Assembly: GCF_016617615.1 (NCBI RefSeq)
Contig: NZ_JAACYA010000001.1
Coordinates: 682,001 to 746,000 of the forward strand
Source of the DNA: Persephonella atlantica
GTDB lineage: Bacteria > Aquificota > Aquificia > Aquificales > Hydrogenothermaceae
Length of the DNA stretch: 64,000 bases
Reading direction: 5' to 3'
The notes below the pieces were generated by a model that saw only the letters and a program-made list of their open reading frames with translations, made no database searches and was not told where the DNA came from. The position numbers were made by a program, and so were the translations under genes. Shown piece after piece: positions 1 to 6,806 of the stretch. Position 1 is the stretch's first letter, and every line of letters starts with the position of its first letter.

Positions 1-1
1 T

Positions 2-199
2 TATGTTCCTATATCTCCAGAAGTCTATTTAAAAACAAAAATGCCTGAAGGTATTTTGAAAGCTGATCAGTTTATTGACAGGTTTAGAGAAAATTTGAAA
101 AAAATATACTTTGGCGGTAATGAACTAAAAAAACTGCACAGACCTTTAGAATATAAAGACTATCTCAAGATATTAAATCTTTCTTGGTTGGAGGAGTGA
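2..199 (+). CDS. 3' end of an unidentified gene
   Basis: An open frame runs from the window edge to a TGA at 197-199, one base before the ATG of the tautomerase gene. It encodes about 65 residues rich in Lys, Leu, Tyr and Glu, ending in Ser-Trp-Leu-Glu-Glu. The last bases of this gene also carry the GGAGG ribosome binding site of the next gene, so the two are probably co-transcribed. I do not recognise the family; the start and most of the protein lie outside the window. Confidence 0.6.
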   Translation, partial: YVPISPEVYLKTKMPEGILKADQFIDRFRENLKKIYFGGNELKKLHRPLEYKDYLKILNLSWLEE

Positions 200-200
200 T

Positions 201-386
201 ATGCCTTATGTGAATGTTAAAGTTGCTGGAAAGCTGTCTAAAGACCAGAAAAGAAAAATTGTTGAAGGAATTACAAAACTGTTAGAAGAGGTGGCAAACA
301 AACCCCCATCAGCCACGTATGTTGTCATAGAAGAGATAGACAGGGACAACTGGGGGAAAGAAGGAAAACTGCTCTCAGATAAATAG
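201..386 (+). CDS. 4-oxalocrotonate tautomerase family protein
   Basis: This 61-residue protein has the length and pattern of the small 4-OT subunit family. After removal of the initiator Met it starts with Pro, the catalytic base of the family, followed by the typical beta strand (PYVNVKVAG), an amphipathic helix (residues about 13-32) and a second strand ending in a WGKEG-type hairpin. Members form hexamers and catalyse keto-enol tautomerisation; the substrate cannot be told from sequence, and many chromosomal copies have no known pathway. The start is supported by GGAGG at 191-195 and the near-adjacent upstream stop. It lies convergent to the outer-membrane gene, separated by a short hairpin. 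Confidence 0.85.
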   Translation: MPYVNVKVAGKLSKDQKRKIVEGITKLLEEVANKPPSATYVVIEEIDRDNWGKEGKLLSDK

Positions 387-404
387 AAAGCCCCAGGGGG
401 CTTA
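387..404 (-). terminator. Candidate hairpin terminator between convergent genes
   Basis: A GC-rich inverted repeat (AAGCCCC at 388-394, GGGGCTT at 397-403) sits between the convergent tautomerase and outer-membrane genes and overlaps the stop codon of the latter. Read on the minus strand it is followed by TTTCTATTTA, a weak U-tract, so it more likely ends minus-strand transcription; there is no T-run on the plus side. Confidence 0.4.
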
Positions 405-1172
405 GAACAGAATACCTGCAGTCAGATAGGGCTGTTTTATTTTTACATCTGCACTTGTGTTGTCTATATCATCTATTTTCAGCTTTTCGTATTTATATCC
501 GCCACCTATATAAAAGTCTGCAAGGATATTCCTGATAGGTTTTATTCTCAGCTCCCCAGTAATATCGTAGTAATGACTTCCCTGATATGCTATACCGTTG
601 GCTTCAACCAATAAGGAGAAAAATCCTACAGGTTTTATCTCTAACGAACCGTGGAGCATAGGAATAGGTGCTAAAAAAGATGTGGAGTCTTCTTTGTTTT
701 GGGAAACATCTCTTACCTTTGCATAAAAGTCTATAACTCTGATATTCAGACCAACTTCAGCGTCTATAATCTGAAGCATATTAATAAATGGAAGATTATA
801 AAAAAGAACAATGTCATAATGGTCAAGGTCTAACTTTGTCTGAACTCTATCGTTTACATTAACAGTTATATTTCCAAATGTGTAGCTCCTTGTAACTGTT
901 CCATCTCCTGTAAATCTCATTCTGGTGTACTGAAGCTTGATATTAGGCAGCAAAGGTATGGGATGTTCAAGCTTTGCCCTGATAAAGTATGAATTTTTAT
1001 CACCGATGTTCAGGTCATCCTTTATGTCTGCTCTGTCTCCTTCGTATTGAACCCAGCCAGAGATTTTCTGTTTCATATAACCTGCAGAGATTTCTCCGTC
1101 AACTCCTGGAACAGCAAGAGATGAATAAAAAATAGCTGAAGATAAAAATAAAAGCCCTGCTGCTTTTTTCAC
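402..1172 (-). CDS. Outer-membrane beta-barrel protein (TIGR04219-like)
   Basis: The 256-residue product begins with a signal peptide (residues 1-20, Lys-Lys then a hydrophobic stretch ending near SLA-VPG). The mature part is a series of alternating hydrophobic/polar strands (for example the stretches around 53-68, 115-130, 185-200 and 218-232) and ends with an aromatic Phe, as expected for an outer-membrane barrel recognised by the BAM machinery. The overall pattern, including a start resembling GEISAGYMKQKISGWVQYEG, fits the small uncharacterised barrel family TIGR04219. Function is unknown. It is the last gene of a minus-strand group after serA and ino1, 26 bp behind ino1. Confidence 0.7.
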   Translation of the reverse strand: MKKAAGLLFLSSAIFYSSLAVPGVDGEISAGYMKQKISGWVQYEGDRADIKDDLNIGDKNSYFIRAKLEHPIPLLPNIKLQYTRMRFTGDGTVTRSYTFGNITVNVNDRVQTKLDLDHYDIVLFYNLPFINMLQIIDAEVGLNIRVIDFYAKVRDVSQNKEDSTSFLAPIPMLHGSLEIKPVGFFSLLVEANGIAYQGSHYYDITGELRIKPIRNILADFYIGGGYKYEKLKIDDIDNTSADVKIKQPYLTAGILF

Positions 1173-1198
1173 GAGGAAGCCCTCCTGATTTTTTTATA

Positions 1199-2308
1199 TT
1201 ATCTTTCTCGGATACCTGCTATAAATTCTTCAACCATTTCTCTGGCCTGCCAGTCTTTGTACTGGATAGGAGGATGTTTCATTGTATAGGCAGAGATAGA
1301 GTATAGAGGACCTCCTATGCCTCTATCCTGCGCAAGCTTTGCACACCTGATTGCATCTATTGCAACTCCTGCACTGTTTGGAGAATCCTCAACATCAAGT
1401 CTCAGTTCAATATGCATAGGAACATCACCAAATAATCTGCCTTCAAGTCTGATAAAAGCAATCTTTCTGTCTTTTAGCCACGGAACATAATCTGAAGGAC
1501 CTATATGTATGTTGCGGGAATCCATTCCGTAAGGAATAAGAGACGAAACAGCCTCTGTTTTTGATTTTTTCTTTGTTGCAAGTCTGCTTCTTTCAAGCAT
1601 ATTTAGAAAGTCTGTATTTCCTCCCACATTAAGCTGGTATGTTCTGTCTATCTTTACTCCTCTGTCTAATAAAAGCTGTGTTAAAACCCTGTGGGTTATT
1701 GTTGCTCCAACCTGAGACTTTATGTCATCCCCAACTGCTGGAATACCTTCTGACTCAAATTTTTTTGCCCATTCGTCGTCAGAAACGATAAATGTTGGCA
1801 TACAGTTTATAAATGCCACTCCTGCTTTTAGGCAGGCTTCTGCATAGTATCTTGCTGCCTGTTCAGCCCCAACTGGAACATAATTTATCAGAACATCTGC
1901 CCCGCTTTCTATAAGAACTTTTGCAACTGTATCAACACTGTCTTCCCTTGCGTCAGACAGTACAAAAGCATTTTCTGGAGGATAATTTTTCATATGCTCA
2001 GGAAATCCATCTAACACTTTACCTTTCCTTACCTTCACACCTGTTTTTGGTATGTCCCTTTGAAAAATAGCTGTACAGTTCGGTGGATTAAAAATAGCTT
2101 CTGAGACATCATATCCAACCTTTCTCTCATCTATGTCCCACGCTGCGACAATCTCTATATCCCACGGCTTGTATCCTCCAATATCCTCATGCATAAGACC
2201 GCTTGCTTCAATACTCTGTTTTTCTTTGTAGTAATAAATCCCCTGAATCAGTGCACTGGCACAGTTCCCCACACCAGCTATGGCCACCTTTATCTTTCTG
2301 TCTGACAC
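1199..2308 (-). CDS. ino1: myo-inositol-1-phosphate synthase, archaeal/actinobacterial type
   Basis: The 369-residue enzyme converts glucose 6-phosphate to inositol 3-phosphate (1L-myo-inositol 1-phosphate) with catalytic NAD. The NAD loop VGNCASAL is at residues 13-20, [14 protein letters not shown] near 142-154 and the conserved [11 protein letters not shown] block at 193-203, where Lys197 is in the active site of the family. Length matches the short bacterial/archaeal class and not the ~500-residue eukaryotic one. In hyperthermophiles the product feeds inositol phospholipids or the thermoprotectant di-myo-inositol phosphate; which one applies here is inference, as no second-step gene is in the window. 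It follows serA by 10 bp, so the two are probably one operon. Confidence 0.9.
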   Translation of the reverse strand: MSDRKIKVAIAGVGNCASALIQGIYYYKEKQSIEASGLMHEDIGGYKPWDIEIVAAWDIDERKVGYDVSEAIFNPPNCTAIFQRDIPKTGVKVRKGKVLDGFPEHMKNYPPENAFVLSDAREDSVDTVAKVLIESGADVLINYVPVGAEQAARYYAEACLKAGVAFINCMPTFIVSDDEWAKKFESEGIPAVGDDIKSQVGATITHRVLTQLLLDRGVKIDRTYQLNVGGNTDFLNMLERSRLATKKKSKTEAVSSLIPYGMDSRNIHIGPSDYVPWLKDRKIAFIRLEGRLFGDVPMHIELRLDVEDSPNSAGVAIDAIRCAKLAQDRGIGGPLYSISAYTMKHPPIQYKDWQAREMVEEFIAGIRER

Positions 2309-2318
2309 TTTCTTCCTC

Positions 2319-3908
2319 CTATAGTATTATCTGTTTTGCCTTTAGTATTTCAGGTATTTCATTTATCTCTTCTAAAACTGCATCACTGACCTTTTCGTCA
2401 AGTTGCAGTGCACCAAGGGCTATTTTGCCTTTTTCAAGTCTCCCTAATCTAAAGCCTGCAATGTTTATGTTGTGTCTTGCCAGTATCTCTCCAATTTTTG
2501 CTATAACCCCTGGAACATCTTTATTTTCAAACATCAGTATCACACCTTCCGGATCAATGTCTATCCAGTATCCGTCAACAAGCATTATTTTAGGAATCTG
2601 CCCGTAGAATGCTGTTCCTCCCACAACATGCTCTCTGCCGTTTTGTGAAACTGTAATCTTTATAAAATCTTTAAACACCAGACCTTCTTCCCGTGATGAT
2701 TCCACAATGTTTATTCCTCTTTCTTTAGCCAAAAACGGTGCATTTATGATGTTTACAGGTCTGTCTAATATAGGCTCTAAAAACCCTTTCAGAACATAAG
2801 CAGTTATCGGTTTTATATGCTCAGCTATGGAACCTCTAACCTCAACATTAAGTTCTTTAAAGTTTCCACCTGCATACTGGGTAAGGAAACTTCCTAATCT
2901 TTCTGCAAGGAGCAGAAAAGCCTTTATGTTTTCAAAACCTTCTGTTACAGTAAATGGTGCATTTACTGCTGCCTCAACAAACTGTCCTTTAAGGGCTGCT
3001 ATAACCTGCTGTGCTATTTTTATTGCAACTTTATCCTGTGATTCGTATGTGTTTGCTCCAATATGAGGAGATAGACTGATATTTGGAAATTCAAATATTC
3101 TCCTTATTCTGTCATCGGGAGGTTCTTTTCCAAAAACATCCAGACCTATGCCTGCAAATTTTCCTTTTTTCATGTATTCGTACATGGCATCTTCGTCAAC
3201 TATCCCTCCCCTTGCACAGTTTATGAAGTAAACTCCGTCTTTCATCATCTCAAACTCTTTTGCTCCAATCATCCCCCTTGTCTCTTCCGTCAGCGGACAG
3301 TGAAGAGTAACAATATCTGATCTTTTTATCAGCTCCTCTAACGTGTCAACAATCTCAACACCCAGTCTGTCTCCTTTTTCTCTTGGTATGTATGGGTCGT
3401 ATGCAATTACTGTAGCTCCTGCAGCTTTACATCTGATGGCAACCTGTGAACCTACATTTCCCAGACCTATAATACCTACTACTTTTCCGTCTAACTCTTC
3501 ACCCATAAATCTTTTTCTGTCCCACTCACCATTCATCATAGATTCATGGGCAAGATGAAGTCTTCTCAGCACTGTGTAAAGGTGAGCTATCGTAAGCTCT
3601 GCAGCACCTACAGTATTTGCTCCCGGTGCGTTAACAACCAATATTCCTCTTCTTGAACATGCCTCAAGGTCTACATTATCCACACCAACGCCAGCTCTTC
3701 CAACAACTTTCAGATTATCAGCTCTTTCTAACAGCTCCTCTGTCACGGGAGTTCTACTTCTTGTTATTATTGCATGATAATCCTGGATAATTTCCAGTAG
3801 CTCCTCCCATCTGATTTCAGGCTGATAATCAAGGTCTATTTCAGGGTCTGAATTAAGAATATCAAGACCTCTACTGGAGATATGGTCAGTTACAAGAACT
3901 CTGTACAT
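2319..3908 (-). CDS. serA: D-3-phosphoglycerate dehydrogenase, long form with ACT domain
   Basis: This 529-residue enzyme oxidises 3-phosphoglycerate to 3-phosphohydroxypyruvate, the first step of serine synthesis. It has the D-2-hydroxyacid dehydrogenase fold: NAD loop GLGNVG at 148-153, and the catalytic Arg233 (NCARGG), Glu262 (GKEPP) and His282 (SPHIG). A roughly 140-residue allosteric substrate-binding (ASB) domain follows, then a C-terminal ACT domain from about 455 that in the family binds serine for feedback inhibition. The start, [10 protein letters not shown], is preceded by GAGGA on the minus strand. Serine made here would also support one-carbon metabolism, consistent with the methyl-cycle genes elsewhere in the window. 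Confidence 0.95.
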   Translation of the reverse strand: MYRVLVTDHISSRGLDILNSDPEIDLDYQPEIRWEELLEIIQDYHAIITRSRTPVTEELLERADNLKVVGRAGVGVDNVDLEACSRRGILVVNAPGANTVGAAELTIAHLYTVLRRLHLAHESMMNGEWDRKRFMGEELDGKVVGIIGLGNVGSQVAIRCKAAGATVIAYDPYIPREKGDRLGVEIVDTLEELIKRSDIVTLHCPLTEETRGMIGAKEFEMMKDGVYFINCARGGIVDEDAMYEYMKKGKFAGIGLDVFGKEPPDDRIRRIFEFPNISLSPHIGANTYESQDKVAIKIAQQVIAALKGQFVEAAVNAPFTVTEGFENIKAFLLLAERLGSFLTQYAGGNFKELNVEVRGSIAEHIKPITAYVLKGFLEPILDRPVNIINAPFLAKERGINIVESSREEGLVFKDFIKITVSQNGREHVVGGTAFYGQIPKIMLVDGYWIDIDPEGVILMFENKDVPGVIAKIGEILARHNINIAGFRLGRLEKGKIALGALQLDEKVSDAVLEEINEIPEILKAKQIIL

Positions 3909-3978
3909 TTAATAAAATCCTCCTCAAGATTTTAAAGGTAAATATTATTATACTTGATAAGATTTGATATGTTGAAAA

Positions 3979-4056
3979 TTACTTTTTCATACCTATAAGT
4001 ATACTTATAAAAACCAAAGCCATAAAAAAGACCATAATAAATGCTAACTTTTCCAT
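3979..4056 (-). CDS. Candidate 25-residue single-helix membrane protein
   Basis: A very short open frame on the minus strand starts with ATG at 4056-4054 and is preceded by AGGTGG with a 5-base spacer, a good ribosome binding site for this genome. It encodes MEKLAFIMVFFMALVFISIL then IGMKK: one hydrophobic helix capped by a short acidic/basic N-terminus and a basic C-terminus, as in small membrane subunits. It faces away from the next small membrane gene at 4143. No family is recognised. It could be a chance frame in an AT-rich gap; the ribosome binding site and the clean helix-plus-Lys-Lys end argue for a real gene. Confidence 0.45.
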   Translation of the reverse strand: MEKLAFIMVFFMALVFISILIGMKK

Positions 4057-4076
4057 AGCATCCACCTGAAAAGATG

Positions 4077-4106
4077 TTGTTAATATATACTAACTTATAC
4101 TACATT
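4077..4106 (+). promoter_or_regulatory. Candidate promoter for the small membrane gene group
   Basis: TTGTTA at 4077-4082 and TACATT at 4101-4106, 18 bases apart, make a weak sigma-70-like pair upstream of the ATG at 4143. The region is so AT-rich that chance matches are likely; alternative -10 boxes (TATACT, TATGAT) overlap it. Confidence 0.3.
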
Positions 4107-4142
4107 ATGATAAAATTAAATATCTGATGTGGAGGTTTTATT

Positions 4143-4280
4143 ATGGAAAATAGCTGGTGGGAGCTGGCAGGTATAATATTTTTCTCATTTATGGTTATAA
4201 CTGTGGCCATTATATGGGGACTTGCCGTAAAAGCAAGTTATAACGAGGAGAAAGAAAAGCAGAAACAGGAAAATAAATGA
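4143..4280 (+). CDS. 45-residue single-pass membrane protein
   Basis: ATG at 4143 follows a strong GGAGG (4131-4135) with a 7-base spacer. The product starts MENSWWELAG, has one transmembrane helix (about residues 9-31) and ends in a highly charged tail of Glu, Lys and Gln. The stop overlaps the start of the next gene (ATGA), which indicates translational coupling and makes a real gene likely. Size and layout resemble small accessory subunits of membrane oxidases (CcoQ or CydX-like), but no diagnostic residues are present, so no function is assigned. Together with the divergent 25-residue frame at 3979 it fills the only gap of more than 300 bases in the window. Confidence 0.7.
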   Translation: MENSWWELAGIIFFSFMVITVAIIWGLAVKASYNEEKEKQKQENK

Positions 4281-4768
4281 AAAGAAACTGGCCTTTTATT
4301 ATTATTACAGGGTTTGGCATTTTTGCCACTCTCATTTTTCTGTATATTTTCGTTTACAGCTTAGCAACAAACACAGTAAAATCAGCCGTTCTCCTTGAGA
4401 AGGCTTACCCTCACATAAAACCACAGGAATATATGAACTTTCTTCAAAAAAAGGCAGAAAAAAATAATCTCAAGATTATCCAGATAAAATCTGAAGGAAA
4501 TTACTTTTTAGTTCAGGTAATAAACGAAAAAATCGTTAATGAACTGTTCTCCCTTGCTCCACAGGTTGCTCCACTGGGAATTGTAAACTTAGTTATTTAT
4601 GACCTTGGAGATGGAACAGGCATTGTAGGAAACAATCCTTATGTCTGGGATATTGTTATTGACAGCAAAAGAATAGACGAGATAGCGCAGGATTACTCCG
4701 AATTTCTGTCTGATGTTTTAGACAGTATATACTGGGACTACAAAAAAGAAAAGGAGATGCTAAAGTAA
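4277..4768 (+). CDS. Membrane-anchored protein of unknown function
   Basis: The 163-residue product has an N-terminal membrane anchor (residues about 6-30, Trp-Pro-Phe-Ile-Ile onwards) and then a soluble domain outside the membrane. That domain contains a central block around residues 95-125 with APLGIVNLVIYDLGDGTGIV followed by NNPYVWDI, and an acidic helical end. There is a faint resemblance to DUF302-type folds (a P-x-G-x-x-x-LVIYD strand), not enough for an assignment. It overlaps the 45-residue membrane gene by 4 bases and its last base is the first base of the following QueD-like gene, so these three are almost certainly one transcript. Confidence 0.75.
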   Translation: MKRNWPFIIITGFGIFATLIFLYIFVYSLATNTVKSAVLLEKAYPHIKPQEYMNFLQKKAEKNNLKIIQIKSEGNYFLVQVINEKIVNELFSLAPQVAPLGIVNLVIYDLGDGTGIVGNNPYVWDIVIDSKRIDEIAQDYSEFLSDVLDSIYWDYKKEKEMLK

Positions 4769-5115
4769 TGCCGTTTATTATAAGAGTAAAGAGAGAGTTT
4801 CAGGCTGCCCATTATCTGACAGACTATCACGGAAAACCTGAACCACTCCACGGTCATACATGGGAGGTTGAGCTTTTTATAAAAGCAGAAAAGTTAGACA
4901 AAGGGGGAATGGGTTTTGATTTTGTAGAGATACATAGATTTTTAGATAAGATACTACCAGACTACAAATGTATGAATGATATATACGACTTTTCCCCCAG
5001 TGCAGAAAATGTAGCAAGGCACATATACCAGCAGGTCAAGAAAAAATATCCCACCCTCCAGAAAGTTGTCGTATGGGAAACAAAACACGGGGGAGCTGAG
5101 TATTACGAAGAATAA
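4768..5115 (+). CDS. 6-pyruvoyltetrahydropterin synthase / QueD family, probable PTPS-III type
   Basis: The 115-residue protein belongs to the COG0720 fold that acts on dihydroneopterin triphosphate. The zinc ligands His15 (FQAAH), His28 and His30 (LHGH) are present, as are the late Glu and the WETKHGG end. Where queuosine-pathway QueD has Cys in a GKCExLHGH-like stretch, this protein reads GKPEPLHGH: the catalytic Cys is Pro24 and Glu25 follows. Loss of the Cys with retention of Glu is, as I recall it, the signature of PTPS-III enzymes, which form 6-hydroxymethyl-dihydropterin and replace FolB in folate synthesis. So a folate role is more likely than queuosine, but this is inference. The gene overlaps the upstream membrane gene by one base. 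Confidence 0.8.
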   Translation: MPFIIRVKREFQAAHYLTDYHGKPEPLHGHTWEVELFIKAEKLDKGGMGFDFVEIHRFLDKILPDYKCMNDIYDFSPSAENVARHIYQQVKKKYPTLQKVVVWETKHGGAEYYEE

Positions 5116-5118
5116 ACA

Positions 5119-5146
5119 TTGACAGTACTTAGACAGGTAATATCTT
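5119..5146 (+). promoter_or_regulatory. Candidate sigma-70 promoter for the KaiC-like/HTH pair
   Basis: A perfect TTGACA at 5119-5124 is followed after 16 bases by TATCTT at 5141-5146, 33 bases ahead of the KaiC-like ATG at 5179. The ribosome binding site GGAGGG (5169-5174) is separate. It overlaps only the spacer after the QueD-like stop, so the KaiC-like operon can be expressed independently of the upstream group. Confidence 0.5.
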
Positions 5147-5178
5147 AATTACTGTAAGAAAAAATAAAGGAGGGTGGA

Positions 5179-6078
5179 ATGGCAGAAGACCCAAAATTTC
5201 ACGAAGAGTCAGAGCGGATTCACGAGTACAGAGAACCTAAGGTTGTGAAAGAAAGTATCTTCACAGGAAGTAAAGCCCTTGAAAAAGCTCCCAAAATCTA
5301 CGGTATACCAACAGGAATAGAAGGTCTTGACGATTTATTTTTTATTGTCGAATCAGAAGATGGAAAAATAGTAAAAAAAACACTTGGAGGAATTCCAGCC
5401 TACTCTGTGTTCAACATTACAGGTGTTTCTGACACAGGAAAATCACTGATGGTTGAACAGTTTACAGTAGAACAGGCAAGAAAAGGACATAAGGTAGCCT
5501 TTATCACCGTTGAATCTCCTGCAAACTTTGTTATAGCTTCCATAAAGCTGAGAGCTGCAGCTATGGGATATAACTTTGAGGAGTTTGAAGACAACGTTAT
5601 TCTGATTGATGCTGCGTCCCACTCTACACTTAGAGAAAACATACCAGACCTTCTTGCAACACTGGCATATGCCATAAAAACCTATCACATCAAGTTCACA
5701 GTAATAGACTCTGTGACAGGACTGTTTGAAAACAAAGAGATGTTAGCAAGGGGGGTAGTTAGAAGACTATTTAACTTTATGAAAAAGTGGTATCAGACTG
5801 CTCTGTTTGTATCTCAGAAAAGAAGCGGACACGAGGAACTTACAGCAGAAGCAGCAGGTGGTTATGCAGTAGGGCATATCGTTGACGGAACAATGGTTTT
5901 AGCAAAAGAGCTGATAGACTCTTCCTTTAAAGCAAAACTATACAGAAAGGAAGTGGGAGACATTGTTCGGCTTTTCAGGATAGATGGATGCAGAATGTCT
6001 GGACACGACACAAAAACCCACTACCTTGAAATTACAGACACAGGACTGGTAAGGATATTAGAACCAATAGGAAAATAA
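5179..6078 (+). CDS. KaiC-like RecA-superfamily ATPase (thermophile/archaeal AF_0795-like family)
   Basis: A single-domain 299-residue RecA/KaiC-type ATPase. After a charged N-terminal tail it has the KaiC-style entry GIPTGIEGLDDL (42-53), Walker A GVSDTGKS at 82-89, a carboxylate motif VESP near 111-114, Walker B FTVIDS at 173-178 and a RecA-like core to about 245. Cyanobacterial KaiC has two such domains; this one has a single copy, like the KaiC-domain families found mainly in archaea and hyperthermophiles (TIGR03878 is the closest I can recall). It is 21 bp upstream of an HTH protein of the kind that regularly neighbours such KaiC proteins, implying a regulatory or signal-transduction role. 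The target is unknown; reverse gyrase is the next gene after the pair. Confidence 0.8.
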   Translation: MAEDPKFHEESERIHEYREPKVVKESIFTGSKALEKAPKIYGIPTGIEGLDDLFFIVESEDGKIVKKTLGGIPAYSVFNITGVSDTGKSLMVEQFTVEQARKGHKVAFITVESPANFVIASIKLRAAAMGYNFEEFEDNVILIDAASHSTLRENIPDLLATLAYAIKTYHIKFTVIDSVTGLFENKEMLARGVVRRLFNFMKKWYQTALFVSQKRSGHEELTAEAAGGYAVGHIVDGTMVLAKELIDSSFKAKLYRKEVGDIVRLFRIDGCRMSGHDTKTHYLEITDTGLVRILEPIGK

Positions 6079-6099
6079 AAACATAAGGAGGGCGATAAA

Positions 6100-6753
6100 A
6101 TGGTAGTGTTACTTACATCAAAACCTGTAGATGAACATGATTTAGAGCAGTTAGTAGGAAGGGTGTTCTTTAAAGCTATAGACCTTCTTGGAGGTCTTCA
6201 CAAGTTAGCCGAATATAAAACATTAACCTGGCTTCCATCACTGGCAAGAGCTGCATTTGCCATAGTTTTGAGGGAGGAATACCTGAAAACAGAAGAAGAG
6301 ATAGCAGAGATTGTAGGACTGACAAGAAACACTGTAAGAAACATACTCAGAGCAGACCCAAATGCTGCAATGTTCAAGATTGAGCATATGGACGAGCTAA
6401 CCAAGGAAGAGAAAAAAGAGCTGAGAGTCCACACGGCAGGAGGAGTTGCAAAACTTGCATACAAACTGGTCAAAGAAGGAAACGAAGCCCAGACACTTTT
6501 AGAGTTCTGCAGAGAAATCTCAGCAAAAGCTGTTCAGGTATGTGAAGCTCCATGGGCTTACACAGTGCTGAAACACACAAAAGGGCTGAAATATCCTGTT
6601 GAAACTCCAGAAGCCCTTAAAGAAAAACTATCTGGTATAACCATCAAAGGACTGTCTGCTGAAGAAGTAGCAGAAAATCTCACATATCCTATAAAAAATC
6701 CTGCCCAGCTACTTCACGAGATAAAAGAGTTCTTACAGATGAAAGAGGTTTAA
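6100..6753 (+). CDS. HTH regulatory protein partnered with the KaiC-like ATPase
   Basis: The 217-residue protein carries a helix-turn-helix at about residues 64-84 (TEEEIAEIVGLTRNTVRNIL), preceded by a helical region that includes an EYKTLTWLPSLARAAFAIVL stretch and followed by a roughly 130-residue all-helical domain of unknown role. It matches the idea of the near-KaiC probable regulatory domain (TIGR03879), which occurs next to thermophile KaiC homologues. A DNA-binding partner whose state is set by the ATPase is the simplest reading, by analogy only. The gene has its own AGGAGGG site, and a strong hairpin terminator follows 3 bases after the stop, so the two-gene unit is closed. Confidence 0.7.
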   Translation: MVVLLTSKPVDEHDLEQLVGRVFFKAIDLLGGLHKLAEYKTLTWLPSLARAAFAIVLREEYLKTEEEIAEIVGLTRNTVRNILRADPNAAMFKIEHMDELTKEEKKELRVHTAGGVAKLAYKLVKEGNEAQTLLEFCREISAKAVQVCEAPWAYTVLKHTKGLKYPVETPEALKEKLSGITIKGLSAEEVAENLTYPIKNPAQLLHEIKEFLQMKEV

Positions 6754-6756
6754 AGG

Positions 6757-6782
6757 AGCGGGCTAAAAGCCCGCTTTTTTAA
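6757..6782 (+). terminator. Rho-independent terminator after the KaiC-like/HTH pair
   Basis: A 7-bp perfect stem (AGCGGGC at 6757-6763, GCCCGCT at 6769-6775) with a 5-base loop TAAAA is followed by TTTTT. It separates the two-gene unit from reverse gyrase, which starts 25 bases further on. Confidence 0.85.
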
Positions 6783-6806
6783 TTTCTGTTAGGAGAGAGG
6801 AAGAGA

